A DNA stretch of 64,000 nucleotides from Arthrobacter sp. D5-1 (lineage in GTDB: Bacteria; Actinomycetota; Actinomycetes; Actinomycetales; Micrococcaceae), in assembly GCF_017357425.1 (NCBI RefSeq), contig NZ_CP014571.1:2790001-2854000 (forward strand), written 5' to 3'. The translations under genes were made by a program, and so were the position numbers. Below the pieces are notes generated by a model. The model made no database searches, was not told the DNA's origin, and worked only from the letters and a program-made list of their open reading frames with translations. Below are positions 47,261 to 56,473 of this stretch, in pieces. Position 1 is the stretch's first letter, and each line of letters opens with the position of its first letter.

Positions 47261-48229
47261 CTACCAACGTCCGTTCCGTGGCCGGGGTTGGCATACGGGA
47301 CACGTATAGGAGGAACGGTTCATGAACTGTTCCCTTTTCATGACACTGTGAAGGCCGATCGCCTCGCACCGGCTGCACAGTTCGCCGGCACGCCCGTACG
47401 CATTGAGGGACCGTGCAAAGTAGCCGGAGTCGCCGTTGACGTTCACGTAGAGGGAGTCGAAGCTGGTTCCGCCAGCGGCCAATGCGGCGTTCATGACGTC
47501 CTTGACCGCTTCAACCAGTTTCCCGGCATCCGCACGGCGCATGGTGTCCGTAGCCCTGGCGTAGTGGAGGCGGGCGCGCCATAAGGCTTCGTCCGCGTAG
47601 ATATTGCCGATGCCGGAGATGACTGACTGATCCAGCAGCGCCCTCTTGATACCGGTCTTCCGGCTCTTGATCCTTCGGTAGAACGCATCGAAGGAAAAAT
47701 AGGGATCCAAGGGATCCCGGGCAATGTGGGCGGCTTCCGCCGCGATCTCCGGCAGTGGTGTTTCGCCCAAGCCTCCTGGGCCGCCGTCCGGCGTCGGTAC
47801 CAAGGACGTCACGAACAGTCCGCCGAAAATTCTTTGGTCCACGAACCGCAGCTGTTCCGGCATGCCGTCCGCCGGGCTGAGCTTGATCCTGACTTTGAGG
47901 TGTTTTTCATCCGGAACATCCGGGTCCTGCATCAGCAGTTGGCCGCTCATTCCCAGATGGGCCATCAGAGCCACCGCAGGGAGGCTTTCAGCTGCACCTG
48001 GGTCGGTGTGGGGCAAGCCCGGCATGGCAAGGGGCATCCAGAGGAATTTGCCTCTCCGCACCACATCCAGCACCGTGGCGTGTTCCAGGTTCCCGATGAA
48101 GTCCTCCGCTCCGAGGGCATGCCGTCGGATGGACCGCGGATCAAGGACATCGACGCCGGTCACGGAACGGCCGCGGACCCAGCGCGCCAGGCCGCGGCGT
48201 ACTACCTCTACTTCGGGAAGCTCAGGCAT
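47261..48229 (-). CDS. mutM: formamidopyrimidine-DNA glycosylase
   Basis: Removes oxidised purines such as 8-oxoguanine and nicks the strand. 322 aa; the N-terminal PELPEVE catalytic motif (Pro1 after Met loss) is intact, with [14 protein letters not shown] and a C-terminal zinc finger (CSRC, then CPVC). It lies 6 bases after rnc. In many actinobacteria smc follows; here the accessory block intervenes. Confidence 0.96.
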   Translation of the reverse strand: MPELPEVEVVRRGLARWVRGRSVTGVDVLDPRSIRRHALGAEDFIGNLEHATVLDVVRRGKFLWMPLAMPGLPHTDPGAAESLPAVALMAHLGMSGQLLMQDPDVPDEKHLKVRIKLSPADGMPEQLRFVDQRIFGGLFVTSLVPTPDGGPGGLGETPLPEIAAEAAHIARDPLDPYFSFDAFYRRIKSRKTGIKRALLDQSVISGIGNIYADEALWRARLHYARATDTMRRADAGKLVEAVKDVMNAALAAGGTSFDSLYVNVNGDSGYFARSLNAYGRAGELCSRCEAIGLHSVMKREQFMNRSSYTCPVCQPRPRNGRW

Positions 48230-48235
48230 CGGGGC

Positions 48236-48946
48236 TCAGGCGGATGCAGGACCGGCAGCAGTCGGATCCAAGGCAGTCAAAGCACGCCAGGCGTCGGCGG
48301 CGGCTTCCTGTTCCGCTTCCTTCTTGGAATGACCCGAGCCCCGCCCGTAGGGGGTTCCGCCGATGTTCAGCACGGCTTCAAAAGTACGGGCATGGTCAGG
48401 TCCGGAACCTTCCACGGCATAGTGGATGGCGCCCAGCTGCCGGCTGGCAGTCAGTTCCTGGATGCTGGTCTTCCAGTCAGTTCCAGCACCAAGGGCTCCG
48501 GCGTCCTTCAGGAGCGGACCCACCAGCCGCATCACTAATTGGCGGGCAGTCTCCATGTCGTTGGACAGATAGGTGGCGCCAATCAAGGCTTCCATGGTGT
48601 CGGCCAGAATGGAGGCCTTGTTCTTACCGTCAGTCAGCTTCTCGCCTTGCCCGAGGTAGATGAACTCGCCAACGCCAATTGCCCGGCCGATCCCGGCCAA
48701 GGCGCGCGTACTGACGACGGCGGAGCGGCGTTTTGCAAGTTCGCCTTCAGGCAGGGTGGGGTTCTCACGGTACAGAGAGTCAGTAACCGAGAATCCCAGG
48801 ATGGAGTCGCCGAGGAACTCGAGGCGCTCGTTGGTGGGAATCCCGCCGTTCTCATACGCGTATGAGCGATGTGTCAGAGCAAGACGAAGCGTCTCGGTGT
48901 CAATCGAGACACCGAGACGCTTCAGAAGCTCTTCAGTTGAAGACAT
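48236..48946 (-). CDS. rnc: ribonuclease III
   Basis: Double-strand-specific RNase that processes rRNA precursors. 236 aa: signature [13 protein letters not shown], catalytic acidic residues in that motif and in [12 protein letters not shown], then a double-stranded RNA-binding domain with [18 protein letters not shown]. It lies between rpmF and mutM. Confidence 0.96.
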   Translation of the reverse strand: MSSTEELLKRLGVSIDTETLRLALTHRSYAYENGGIPTNERLEFLGDSILGFSVTDSLYRENPTLPEGELAKRRSAVVSTRALAGIGRAIGVGEFIYLGQGEKLTDGKNKASILADTMEALIGATYLSNDMETARQLVMRLVGPLLKDAGALGAGTDWKTSIQELTASRQLGAIHYAVEGSGPDHARTFEAVLNIGGTPYGRGSGHSKKEAEQEAAADAWRALTALDPTAAGPASA

Positions 48947-48969
48947 CCTTAGTCAGCCTGTACGGCAGA

Positions 48970-49173
48970 TTAGGCGTCTGCGACCTTGCGGCCCTTGTAT
49001 TCAAGGAACAGCGCGGTGCCGGCAGAGTCAGTAACGACCTTTGCCTGGTGCGGCAGGCTGTAGGTAACCTGACCGTTTTCGATGGTCTTGACCAAGTTGG
49101 GGGCAGTTGCCTTCCACTGGGCACGGCGGGCGCGTGTATTTGCGCGAGACATTTTCCGCTTGGGAACAGCCAC
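48970..49173 (-). CDS. rpmF: 50S ribosomal protein L32
   Basis: 67 aa; [20 protein letters not shown] is the family start. The zinc-binding cysteines found in many L32 proteins are absent, a cysteine-free (C-minus) form that does not need zinc. Downstream of yceD, upstream of rnc, as usual. Confidence 0.95.
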   Translation of the reverse strand: MAVPKRKMSRANTRARRAQWKATAPNLVKTIENGQVTYSLPHQAKVVTDSAGTALFLEYKGRKVADA

Positions 49174-49206
49174 GGCTATCTCATTTCTCTCTTAGACGAA
49201 CACTTA

Positions 49207-49758
49207 CTAATCGGTTTGCCGGTCAGTCTTAGCCAGATCAGCTAGGGCAGCCCAGCGAGGGTCAATGACCTCGTGGTGGTGCCCCGGCTCGTCTTCCAGG
49301 CGCGCTCCGCATTCGGAGCACAGACCCTGGCAGTCTTCCCGGCACACCGGCTGGAACGGCAGCATAGTGACAACTGCGTCCCGCAACACCGGCTCAAGAT
49401 CGATCAGATCGTACTCGACTCGACGTTGCTCTTCATCGTCTTCTCCGCCCGAAAGCTCTACGCCTTCATAGAAGAAAAGTTCTTGCACATTGACTTCAAG
49501 GTCATACGCAAGGGGATCCAGGCATCGGCCACACTCGCCGGTTACATCGACGATTACGGTGCCGGATACCAGAATTCCTTCGTGTACGGCCTCAAGGCGA
49601 AGATCCAACTCGATATCCGAGCCTTCCTTCACGCCAATGAGCGCCACACCAAGGTCACTTGGCGCAGGTACATGCTCGTTGAGTGTCCGCATGGTCCCTG
49701 GACTGCGTCCAAGGTCCTTGACTACCAGCGCCAAGGGCGAACTTGCATCTCGCTTAAT
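49207..49758 (-). CDS. YceD family (DUF177) protein, probable ATT start
   Basis: About 183 aa. The YceD core includes CGRCLDPL and the cysteine pairs CREDCQGLCSECG, likely a zinc site; the family is linked to 23S rRNA metabolism. The first conventional start is a TTG at 49734, without a good ribosome site. Eight codons upstream an ATT (49758) has AGGAG five bases before it, and the extra residues (IKRDASSPL) resemble other actinobacterial copies. No ATG, GTG or TTG lies between it and the upstream stop. It precedes rpmF. The start is therefore an inference. Confidence 0.78.
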   Translation of the reverse strand: MKRDASSPLALVVKDLGRSPGTMRTLNEHVPAPSDLGVALIGVKEGSDIELDLRLEAVHEGILVSGTVIVDVTGECGRCLDPLAYDLEVNVQELFFYEGVELSGGEDDEEQRRVEYDLIDLEPVLRDAVVTMLPFQPVCREDCQGLCSECGARLEDEPGHHHEVIDPRWAALADLAKTDRQTD

Positions 49759-49900
49759 GAGAACTCCTGTAGAACATATGACCGACGTACCATCTTAGCC
49801 TGATCACGCTTGAGGACTCAAACTGACGCCGGGCGCGCATAAATGCGCGGTGGTTTCAGCTTGGGGCACTCCGCATAAGGGCGCGAGGTACCCATCAAGC

Positions 49901-50401
49901 CTACCCCTTGCGCGGGTGTTCCGTTGCAGGCTCGCCAGCGAGGAGACGTTTCAGTACTGACTTGGGCACGAAATCCGAGATGTCCCCTCCCAAAACGTTC
50001 ACCTCTTTGATGAGTGTCGAAGACAAGTGAACATAGTGCGCTTCAGCAGGAAGGAACACAGTTTCCACACCGGCCAGCTGACGGTTCATGGTGGCCATGG
50101 GCAGTTCGTAGTCAAAATCGGACGATGAGCGGAGGCCCTTGACGATGGCCGATACGCCCCGGTGGCGGCAGTACTCAGCCAACAGTCCTTCGCCCATGGG
50201 CTCCACGATGATTCCGCGAAGGGACGCCAGCGTTTCGCGTGCCATTTCCATGCGGTCTTCCAGGCTGAACCTGTACTTTTTGGCGTAGTTGGTGGACACG
50301 GCCACAATGACTTCGTCAAAGAGGCCGGCCGCCCGGGCAATGACTTCGAGATGTCCGTTGTGGATGGGGTCAAAGGATCCAGGGCATACCGCTCGTCTCA
50401 T
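49901..50401 (-). CDS. coaD: phosphopantetheine adenylyltransferase
   Basis: Fourth step of CoA synthesis. 166 aa; PGSFDPIHNGHLEVI contains the HxGH nucleotide motif, and VKGLRSSSDFDYE and STLIKEV fit. It is divergent from the aminotransferase gene, with 35 bases between starts, so promoters are close or overlap coding sequence. Confidence 0.97.
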   Translation of the reverse strand: MRRAVCPGSFDPIHNGHLEVIARAAGLFDEVIVAVSTNYAKKYRFSLEDRMEMARETLASLRGIIVEPMGEGLLAEYCRHRGVSAIVKGLRSSSDFDYELPMATMNRQLAGVETVFLPAEAHYVHLSSTLIKEVNVLGGDISDFVPKSVLKRLLAGEPATEHPRKG

Positions 50402-50436
50402 GAGACGAACCTACCCCATAGCTTCGCCGGGATACC

Positions 50437-51702
50437 ATGGCAGACATGGCATCCGCAGGCAGCAGCCCCTCCCTCGAGACGAGCGCCGGCACCACCCCCG
50501 GTACCAGAACAGCACCTTGGCAGCGGGCCGCAACCGGAGCCAATCTACTCTCACCCGAAGGAGGGCTGGGGGTGACCATCTTCGAGGAGATGACCACACT
50601 TGCACTCTCCACTGGAGCCATCAACCTTGGCCAGGGTTTTCCTGACGAAGACGGGCCCGATGAGATCAAAGCAGCAGCCCAAACCGCCATAGCCTCCGGG
50701 GCCAACCAATACGCACCCGGCAAAGGCCTTCCCGTTCTAAGGGAAGCGATCACGGCACACCAACAGCGGTTTTACGGCCTGGCCCCTGACCCTGACACCG
50801 AGGTCCTTGTCACCACCGGAGCAACGGAGGCGATCGCGGCAACACTGCTCGCCTTCACCCAGCCAGGTGATGAAGTCCTGACCTTCGAGCCCTTCTACGA
50901 CTCCTACGGTGCCATCATTGGCATGGCAGGTGCCACGCACGTCACCGCTCCCCTGCTGGCACCGGACTTCCTCCCGGACCTCTCGGCCCTTGAAGGCGTC
51001 TTCAGTCACCGGACCCGCATTCTCCTCCTCAATAATCCACACAACCCGACGGGCGCGGTCTTCCCCCACCATGTCCTGGCGAAGATCGTGGAACTGGCTG
51101 CCAGATACGATGCCATCATTGTCAGCGACGAAGTCTACGAGCATTTGACCTTTGGCGTGGACCACATCCCCATCACGTCCCTCCCAGGAGCAGCGGACCG
51201 GACCCTCACCGTATCCTCGGCCGGCAAGACCTTTTCCTTTACCGGCTGGAAAATCGGCTGGCTCAGCGGTCCTGAACATTTGGTTTCTGCTGTGCGCACA
51301 GTGAAACAGTTCCTGACCTACAGTGCGGGGACACCCTTTCAGGGAGCCATTGCAGTCGGCCTCGGCCTTCCCGACGGGTTCTACACCGGCATTGCCAGTA
51401 CGCTCCAGCACAAACGCGACATCCTGGCAGAAGGGCTGCGTGCGGCGGGGTTCGGGGTATACATCCCCAGCGGCACCTACTTCATCAATGTGGACACCGC
51501 CCCCTTGGGTATCCGCGATTCCGTGGACCTTGCGCGGCGCCTGCCGGGACTGGTGGGAGTGGCCGCAATTCCGGTTCCTGTCTTCTGCCATCCAGAGGGG
51601 GCAGCGCGCACCCGCAGCCTGCTGCGCTTCGCTTTCTGCAAAAAGACATCCGTCCTGGAAGAAGCAGCCGAACGCCTCGCCTCGCTCAAGGACCGGCTCT
51701 GA
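50437..51702 (+). CDS. class I/II PLP-dependent aminotransferase
   Basis: 421 aa, fold type I. GQGFPDEDGP, NNPHNPTGAVF, SDEVYEHLTFG and the lysine motif SSAGKTFSFTGWKIGW are in order, resembling methionine or kynurenine aminotransferases; substrate not determined. The ATG at 50437 and one at 50446 are both possible. The N-terminal 40 residues are Ser/Thr/Gly-rich and probably disordered. Its stop overlaps the next gene's start. Confidence 0.88.
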   Translation: MADMASAGSSPSLETSAGTTPGTRTAPWQRAATGANLLSPEGGLGVTIFEEMTTLALSTGAINLGQGFPDEDGPDEIKAAAQTAIASGANQYAPGKGLPVLREAITAHQQRFYGLAPDPDTEVLVTTGATEAIAATLLAFTQPGDEVLTFEPFYDSYGAIIGMAGATHVTAPLLAPDFLPDLSALEGVFSHRTRILLLNNPHNPTGAVFPHHVLAKIVELAARYDAIIVSDEVYEHLTFGVDHIPITSLPGAADRTLTVSSAGKTFSFTGWKIGWLSGPEHLVSAVRTVKQFLTYSAGTPFQGAIAVGLGLPDGFYTGIASTLQHKRDILAEGLRAAGFGVYIPSGTYFINVDTAPLGIRDSVDLARRLPGLVGVAAIPVPVFCHPEGAARTRSLLRFAFCKKTSVLEEAAERLASLKDRL

Positions 51703-52493
51703 ATACCACGGGCTCCGGACACCACGTCGCCTCGCGCTACCTCCGGACCACGGGGCAGCACGCCACCATTGACGCGGATACCCTCATTGAGGGCAGCTTC
51801 ATCCTCAGCATCGGCGGGGCCGAGCAGTCGCACGTCAACCTCGCGGATCCGCGGGAGATATTTTATGAGTACCTGCGCAGGATCGGTCATGTAGTGGATT
51901 TGGCTGCGGCGCCCGGGGCACCCATCCGCGCACTGCATCTAGGTGCAGGGGCGTTGACCCTTGCCCGCTACATCCAGGCCACCCGCCCTGGTTCGGCACA
52001 GTATGCCGTTGAACTGGAACGCGAACTCCTGGACTTCGTGCTCCACAAACTGCCCATGCCCGACGGCACCACGCTGACTACCCACATTGGCGACGCGCGC
52101 GACGCGTTGGCGGAGCTTGACGCCGAGGTGACATTCGACGTCGTGATTCTTGATATCTTCTCCGGACCAGAGGCCCCAGCACACATCGCGTGCAAGGAAT
52201 TCTACGAGGAAGCTGCCGCACGGCTGGGTCCTGACGGGGTCTTGATCGTCAACGTGGGAGACGAACCCGCCCTGACCTTGGTGCGGAGCCAGGTGACGGC
52301 CCTGCGTGAGGCCATGCAGGATGTTGCCGCCGTCGCAGAAACCGGCATGTTTGAGGGCCGTTACCCCGGCAACATCATTCTTGTGGGCACACGCAGACGG
52401 TGGACGCCGGAGTGGACGGTGGAGTTGCTGGCCCGCGGCCCGCATCCTGCCGCTGTGCTCACCGGGATGGACTTGGACCGGATTGCCGGCTGA
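51699..52493 (+). CDS. spermidine-synthase-like methyltransferase-fold protein, probable CTG start
   Basis: 264 aa. The fold resembles spermidine synthase (GAGALTLARYIQ, EVTFDVVILDIFSG, EGRYPGNIILVG). The first conventional start is a GTG at 51894, but the frame is coding upstream (SIGGAEQSHVNLADP, REIFYEYLRRIGHV), and the only start-like codon is CTG at 51699. It overlaps the aminotransferase stop as CTGA and has AAGGA six bases upstream. No ATG, GTG or TTG lies in between. Whether it makes polyamines is uncertain; it may be a distant family member. Confidence 0.78.
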   Translation: MNTTGSGHHVASRYLRTTGQHATIDADTLIEGSFILSIGGAEQSHVNLADPREIFYEYLRRIGHVVDLAAAPGAPIRALHLGAGALTLARYIQATRPGSAQYAVELERELLDFVLHKLPMPDGTTLTTHIGDARDALAELDAEVTFDVVILDIFSGPEAPAHIACKEFYEEAAARLGPDGVLIVNVGDEPALTLVRSQVTALREAMQDVAAVAETGMFEGRYPGNIILVGTRRRWTPEWTVELLARGPHPAAVLTGMDLDRIAG

Positions 52494-52504
52494 GATCCCG
52501 GCCC

Positions 52505-52558
52505 CGAGCCGCCAGGCTCGCCCGAGCCGCCAGGCCGGCCCGACACGCTAGGCCGGTT
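52505..52558. repeat. 18-bp tandem repeat, about three copies
   Basis: CGAGCCGCCAGGCTCGCC at 52505-52522, a near copy CGAGCCGCCAGGCCGGCC at 52523-52540, and a third, 13/18 matching copy reaching 52558 that includes the rsmD stop codon. It lies between convergent genes. Confidence 0.65.
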
Positions 52559-53114
52559 CGGCGAACCATAGCTTGGTTTCGCCGTACTTCTTGTCGGCGA
52601 AGCACTCCATGGTCTCAGGCCACGCCGGTTCCGGGCTCCGCGAACTTCGCTCGACAACCACCACGGCGCCCTCATCCAAGTGCGGCGCGAGTTTTGCCAA
52701 CACCTCGCTCAAGGCCGGTTCGTCCAAGGGGTACGGCGGATCGAGGAAGACCAAATCCCACAACCCGCCCGCATGTGCCCGTTCAAGGAACGATTCCACC
52801 TTGGAACGGTGGACCGAGACCTTCTTGCCGCCCAGGAGCTGGTTCACCAAGTCCGCATTGCGCTGGCAGACGTCGCTCGCCTTGGCGTCGAACTCCACCA
52901 GGTCCACGCTGCGGGCACCCCGGCTGGCGCTCTCAATGCCCAGGGCTCCCGAACCAGCGTAAAGGTCAAGGACACGGGCATCGGCGATGACCGCCAAGGA
53001 TTCCAAGCGGGAAAAGAGAGCTTCCTTGACTCGGTCGGTCGTAGGCCGCGTGGCGGTTCCGGGGACGCTGGCCAGCGGGTTCCCGCCACCGACTCCCGCA
53101 ATGATCCGGCTCAC
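52548..53114 (-). CDS. rsmD: 16S rRNA (guanine966-N2)-methyltransferase
   Basis: 188 aa. MSRIIAGVGGGNPL start, SAM site VLDLYAGSGALGIE, and catalytic DPPYPL motif. Methylates G966 in the 30S P-site region. It lies directly before recG on the minus strand, while coaD, its usual neighbour, is separated by the plus-strand aminotransferase pair. Confidence 0.95.
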   Translation of the reverse strand: MSRIIAGVGGGNPLASVPGTATRPTTDRVKEALFSRLESLAVIADARVLDLYAGSGALGIESASRGARSVDLVEFDAKASDVCQRNADLVNQLLGGKKVSVHRSKVESFLERAHAGGLWDLVFLDPPYPLDEPALSEVLAKLAPHLDEGAVVVVERSSRSPEPAWPETMECFADKKYGETKLWFAEPA

Positions 53115-53165
53115 AGGAATGCTCCCGGTGCTGACGCGCCTTGCGGACCGCCACTCCTTGGTTTT

Positions 53166-55421
53166 CTAACCGCGCTCAAGGAACGCCTCCTTTTCAGGGT
53201 TCAAGTATTCGTCGATGGCTGCGGCAAGCCCCGGCTGGTGCTGGAGGGTGGGGTCCTCTGCAACAAAGCCCTGGGCGTCCGTGCGTGCGCGGGCAATGAT
53301 GTCCTCATGCTCCAGGACACGGAGCAGCTTCAGCGTGGAGCGCCCACCGGATTGCGAAGCTCCCAGGATGTCGCCTTCGCGGCGGAGCTTCAAGTCTTCC
53401 TGCGACAGTTCAAAACCGTCTGTGGTTGATGCAACCGCCTCAAGCCGCCGGCGACTCGGATGCCCGGGTTCCAAGGTGGTCACCAGCAGGCAAGTGCCGG
53501 GCAAGCCGCCACGTCCTACACGCCCGCGAAGCTGGTGAAGTTGGGAAATTCCGAAGCGGTCCGCGTCCAGGATCACCATCAGGGTGGCGTTGTGGACATC
53601 CACGCCCACCTCAATGACGGTGGTGGAAACGAGCACTTTGACCTGGTTGGCGGCAAAGGATGCCATGGTCTCGGACTTCAGTTGCGGGTCCTGCCGGCCG
53701 TGGAGCGGTGCCACAGGGACACCGGCCAAGGCCGGTTCCTGCAGAAGGCTCTCGACGACGGCTGTCACCGATGCGAGCTCCCGCGCTGATCCTTCCTCCG
53801 CGAGCTCGGCGTCGCTGGGTTCGACCTCTCCCGGACTGAAATCGCCGTCGTCGTCCGTTCCAATCTTGGGGCACACCACGTACACCTGGTGGCCCGACTC
53901 AACCTCTTCACGCGACCGTTTCCAAATACGATCCACCCAGCCGGGGTTCTCCACCAGTCCCACCACATGCGTGGTGATAGGGGCCCTGCCAGCGGGAAGC
54001 TCATCCAGGATGGAGGTCTCAAGGTCTCCGAAAACCGTCATCGCCACGGTGCGGGGAATGGGCGTTGCCGTCATGACCAGCAAGTGGGGCGGCCGCTGCG
54101 CTTTGGCCCGAAGGGCGTCCCGTTGCTCTACGCCGAAACGGTGTTGCTCGTCCACCACAATCAAGCCGAGGTCCTGGAAGCTGGTCTTGTCACTCAGCAA
54201 GGCGTGGGTGCCAATAACGATTCCGGCATTGCCCGAGGCTGCGTCCAACATGGCCTGTTTGCGTGCCGCAGTAGGCATGGAGCCCGTCAGCAGCGTCACG
54301 TGGACGGACTCCTGCGCCGGGTCCCCGCCAAGCATCCCCGCCCCACCGAAGACATCGTCTCGTGCCAACGATCCCAACGTCCGGCGGATCGAGTGGAAGT
54401 GCTGTGCCGCCAACACTTCCGTGGGTGCCAACAGCGCAGTCTGGCCGCCGGCATCCACCACCTGCAACATGGCCCTGAGGGCAACAACGGTTTTTCCGGA
54501 ACCCACTTCGCCTTGCAACAGCCGGTTCATCGGCGCATCCCGCGCCAGTTCTTCAGCAAGCGTCTTTCCGACGGCGGACTGGCCGGCAGTCAGCGTAAAG
54601 GGCAGGTTCCGGTCAAAGCTGCTGAGCAATCCGTCGGCGCGGGGCCTGCGTGCGGTGGCTTCCTCGGCTGCAAGTTGGGCGCGCCGGCGCGCAAGGGCCG
54701 TCTGCAGGACCAATGCTTCCTGGTACCGGAACCGCTCCTGCGCCCGTTGCCAGTCCTTGGCGGTCTCCGGCGAATGGATCAAGCGGTAGGCCTCAGCCAC
54801 GCTGAGCAGCCCGTCCCTGCGAACGATGCTCGCCGGAAGGGGGTCTTCCAAGGCGTCAAGGTCCATTGTCTGGAGCAAGGCCGTAATCACTTTGTGGATG
54901 GACCAACTGGTCAGCTTGGCCGTTGCCGGGTAAACCGGGATGGGCATCGCGGCAAGCTTTTCGGGGTCCATGGAACCTTCGGCTTCCGGGTCCTCATCCA
55001 GCAGCAGGAAGTCGGGGTTGGTCAGGCCAAGTGAGCCACCATAGCGGGTGACCTTGCCGGAGAACATGGCCCGCCGGCCTGCCTGAAGTTCCGCTTTGGC
55101 CCTGAAACCGTTGAAGAAGCTGACTTTCAACGTGCCCGGAGCGCCGCTTCCACCGGCTTCGTCCGTCACCACAACATCAGTGATGGAGCCGCGGCGGGCC
55201 CGCATCTGGCGCGTACTGTTGGACAGAACCCGGGCAATCAGGGTGACTTCCTCATCCAGCGGAAGGTTGCTGATGGGGGTCAGCTCGCCACGGCTGAGAT
55301 ACCTGCGCGGGAAATAGTTCAGCAAGGCACCCGTGGATTTGAGTCCCAGGTGCTTGTCGATGACTGCCGCGGACCGCTTGCCGATTCTGCGCTCGAGGGG
55401 TAGTTCCAGCTCAGTCATCAT
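53166..55421 (-). CDS. recG: ATP-dependent DNA helicase RecG
   Basis: Reverses stalled replication forks. 751 aa from the ATG at 55421 (or the adjacent ATG at 55418, MTELELPLERRIGKR); the frame is open to 55472 within the DAK2 gene. An N-terminal wedge/OB domain (about 50-170), Walker A GEVGSGKTVVALRA, DEQH box VVDEQHRFG, and the TRG-type C-terminal motif are present. It overlaps the DAK2 gene, suggesting coupling. Confidence 0.95.
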   Translation of the reverse strand: MMTELELPLERRIGKRSAAVIDKHLGLKSTGALLNYFPRRYLSRGELTPISNLPLDEEVTLIARVLSNSTRQMRARRGSITDVVVTDEAGGSGAPGTLKVSFFNGFRAKAELQAGRRAMFSGKVTRYGGSLGLTNPDFLLLDEDPEAEGSMDPEKLAAMPIPVYPATAKLTSWSIHKVITALLQTMDLDALEDPLPASIVRRDGLLSVAEAYRLIHSPETAKDWQRAQERFRYQEALVLQTALARRRAQLAAEEATARRPRADGLLSSFDRNLPFTLTAGQSAVGKTLAEELARDAPMNRLLQGEVGSGKTVVALRAMLQVVDAGGQTALLAPTEVLAAQHFHSIRRTLGSLARDDVFGGAGMLGGDPAQESVHVTLLTGSMPTAARKQAMLDAASGNAGIVIGTHALLSDKTSFQDLGLIVVDEQHRFGVEQRDALRAKAQRPPHLLVMTATPIPRTVAMTVFGDLETSILDELPAGRAPITTHVVGLVENPGWVDRIWKRSREEVESGHQVYVVCPKIGTDDDGDFSPGEVEPSDAELAEEGSARELASVTAVVESLLQEPALAGVPVAPLHGRQDPQLKSETMASFAANQVKVLVSTTVIEVGVDVHNATLMVILDADRFGISQLHQLRGRVGRGGLPGTCLLVTTLEPGHPSRRRLEAVASTTDGFELSQEDLKLRREGDILGASQSGGRSTLKLLRVLEHEDIIARARTDAQGFVAEDPTLQHQPGLAAAIDEYLNPEKEAFLERG

Positions 55422-56451
55422 GCCGTGGCTGGCCTGTAATGCTGGGTTCCTGTGATGTTGGAACCTGTCCATCCCCGCTGGGCAGTGCCAATTGGCTGAC
55501 GGCGATGTCCGTGGGCTCGCCCAGTGACCGAATCAGGGCCACTGCCGGCTCGGGATCTGGAACGTGAACGTGCACCCTCCACCGATAGCTTGCTTCAACC
55601 GTGGATTCCTCGTCCTCATCATCCTGGCTCCGGGCACCGCCAACCTGGCTCATGATGACCGAATCACCCATCTCATCCAGACGCTGCCTCAGGATGGCTG
55701 CATTCAAGGGGGAAAGGTTGATGGTGCACATGACTTCCACGCCGTCGTCGGCCGGCATCCGCTCATGGATGTGGGGGTCCTGCAGCTTATAGCCGTGAAG
55801 CCCGTCCAGGAGTTCGTCCTGGAGTTCTTCGCCCAGGACTGCAGAACGCAGGCAGTCCAGGATCAGCAGCATGCCAACACCCCCGGCGTCCACCACGTGG
55901 GCTTCCTGAAGTTGTGCGAGCTCGCCTTCGGTTCGGACAACTGCCTGGTAGGCGGCTTCCACGGTGGCGTCAAGAGCGAGGGCAAGGGCGTGGTTGCTGT
56001 CGTCGGAGTTTTGGGAAGCATCCACGGCCTGCGCAGCGTCCGAAGCAGCTTCCAGGACCGACAGCATGGTTCCGGCTACCGGCTCACTCAATGCGGACCA
56101 TGCCCGGATCTGTGCCCTGTTCAGCGCTGTGGCGAGCAACGGTGCACTCAGCCGCGATTTTCCGCCCAACGGTTCAGCAGCGGCACAGAGGAAGACAGCG
56201 AACAGCGTGCCCGAATTCCCCCGTGCCTGCTCCATGGCGGCTTGGCCGGCGCGCGACAAGACTGCGCCGACGTCGTTACCCGTTTCGGTGCTGTCCGGGG
56301 CTGCCCCGTCAAGGGCGGACACTGCTGCGCGAACCGTGAGGTACAGATTGGTGCCGGTATCGCCGTCGGCCACGGGGAAGATGTTGATCGCATTAAGGCG
56401 ATCACTGTGGTTGCCGAGGACCACCTCCGCCTTGCCGAGCCAACGTTTCAT
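55411..56451 (-). CDS. DAK2-domain protein
   Basis: 346 aa from the ATG at 56451. DAK2 motifs INIFPVADGDTGTNL and QARGNSGTL bind nucleotide in dihydroxyacetone kinases and in FakA fatty acid kinase. FakA is about 550 aa; the C-terminal part here is short and acidic, so this is a divergent or truncated member and the substrate is uncertain. A TTG at 56553 would overlap thiL by 80 bases and lacks a ribosome site. It sits between thiL and recG, as usual in actinobacteria. Confidence 0.78.
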   Translation of the reverse strand: MKRWLGKAEVVLGNHSDRLNAINIFPVADGDTGTNLYLTVRAAVSALDGAAPDSTETGNDVGAVLSRAGQAAMEQARGNSGTLFAVFLCAAAEPLGGKSRLSAPLLATALNRAQIRAWSALSEPVAGTMLSVLEAASDAAQAVDASQNSDDSNHALALALDATVEAAYQAVVRTEGELAQLQEAHVVDAGGVGMLLILDCLRSAVLGEELQDELLDGLHGYKLQDPHIHERMPADDGVEVMCTINLSPLNAAILRQRLDEMGDSVIMSQVGGARSQDDEDEESTVEASYRWRVHVHVPDPEPAVALIRSLGEPTDIAVSQLALPSGDGQVPTSQEPSITGQPRHDD

Positions 56452-56473
56452 GGCGTGCGCATTCGCGGCGATC

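Noticed and set aside
49834..49849. CGCGCAT/ATGCGCG palindrome after coaD as terminator
   Set aside because: The stem is only 7 bp with a two-base loop and no T-tract on either strand.
51894..52493. Spermidine-synthase-like gene starting at the GTG of 51894
   Set aside because: This would leave 65 clearly coding codons upstream unexplained and lacks a ribosome site.
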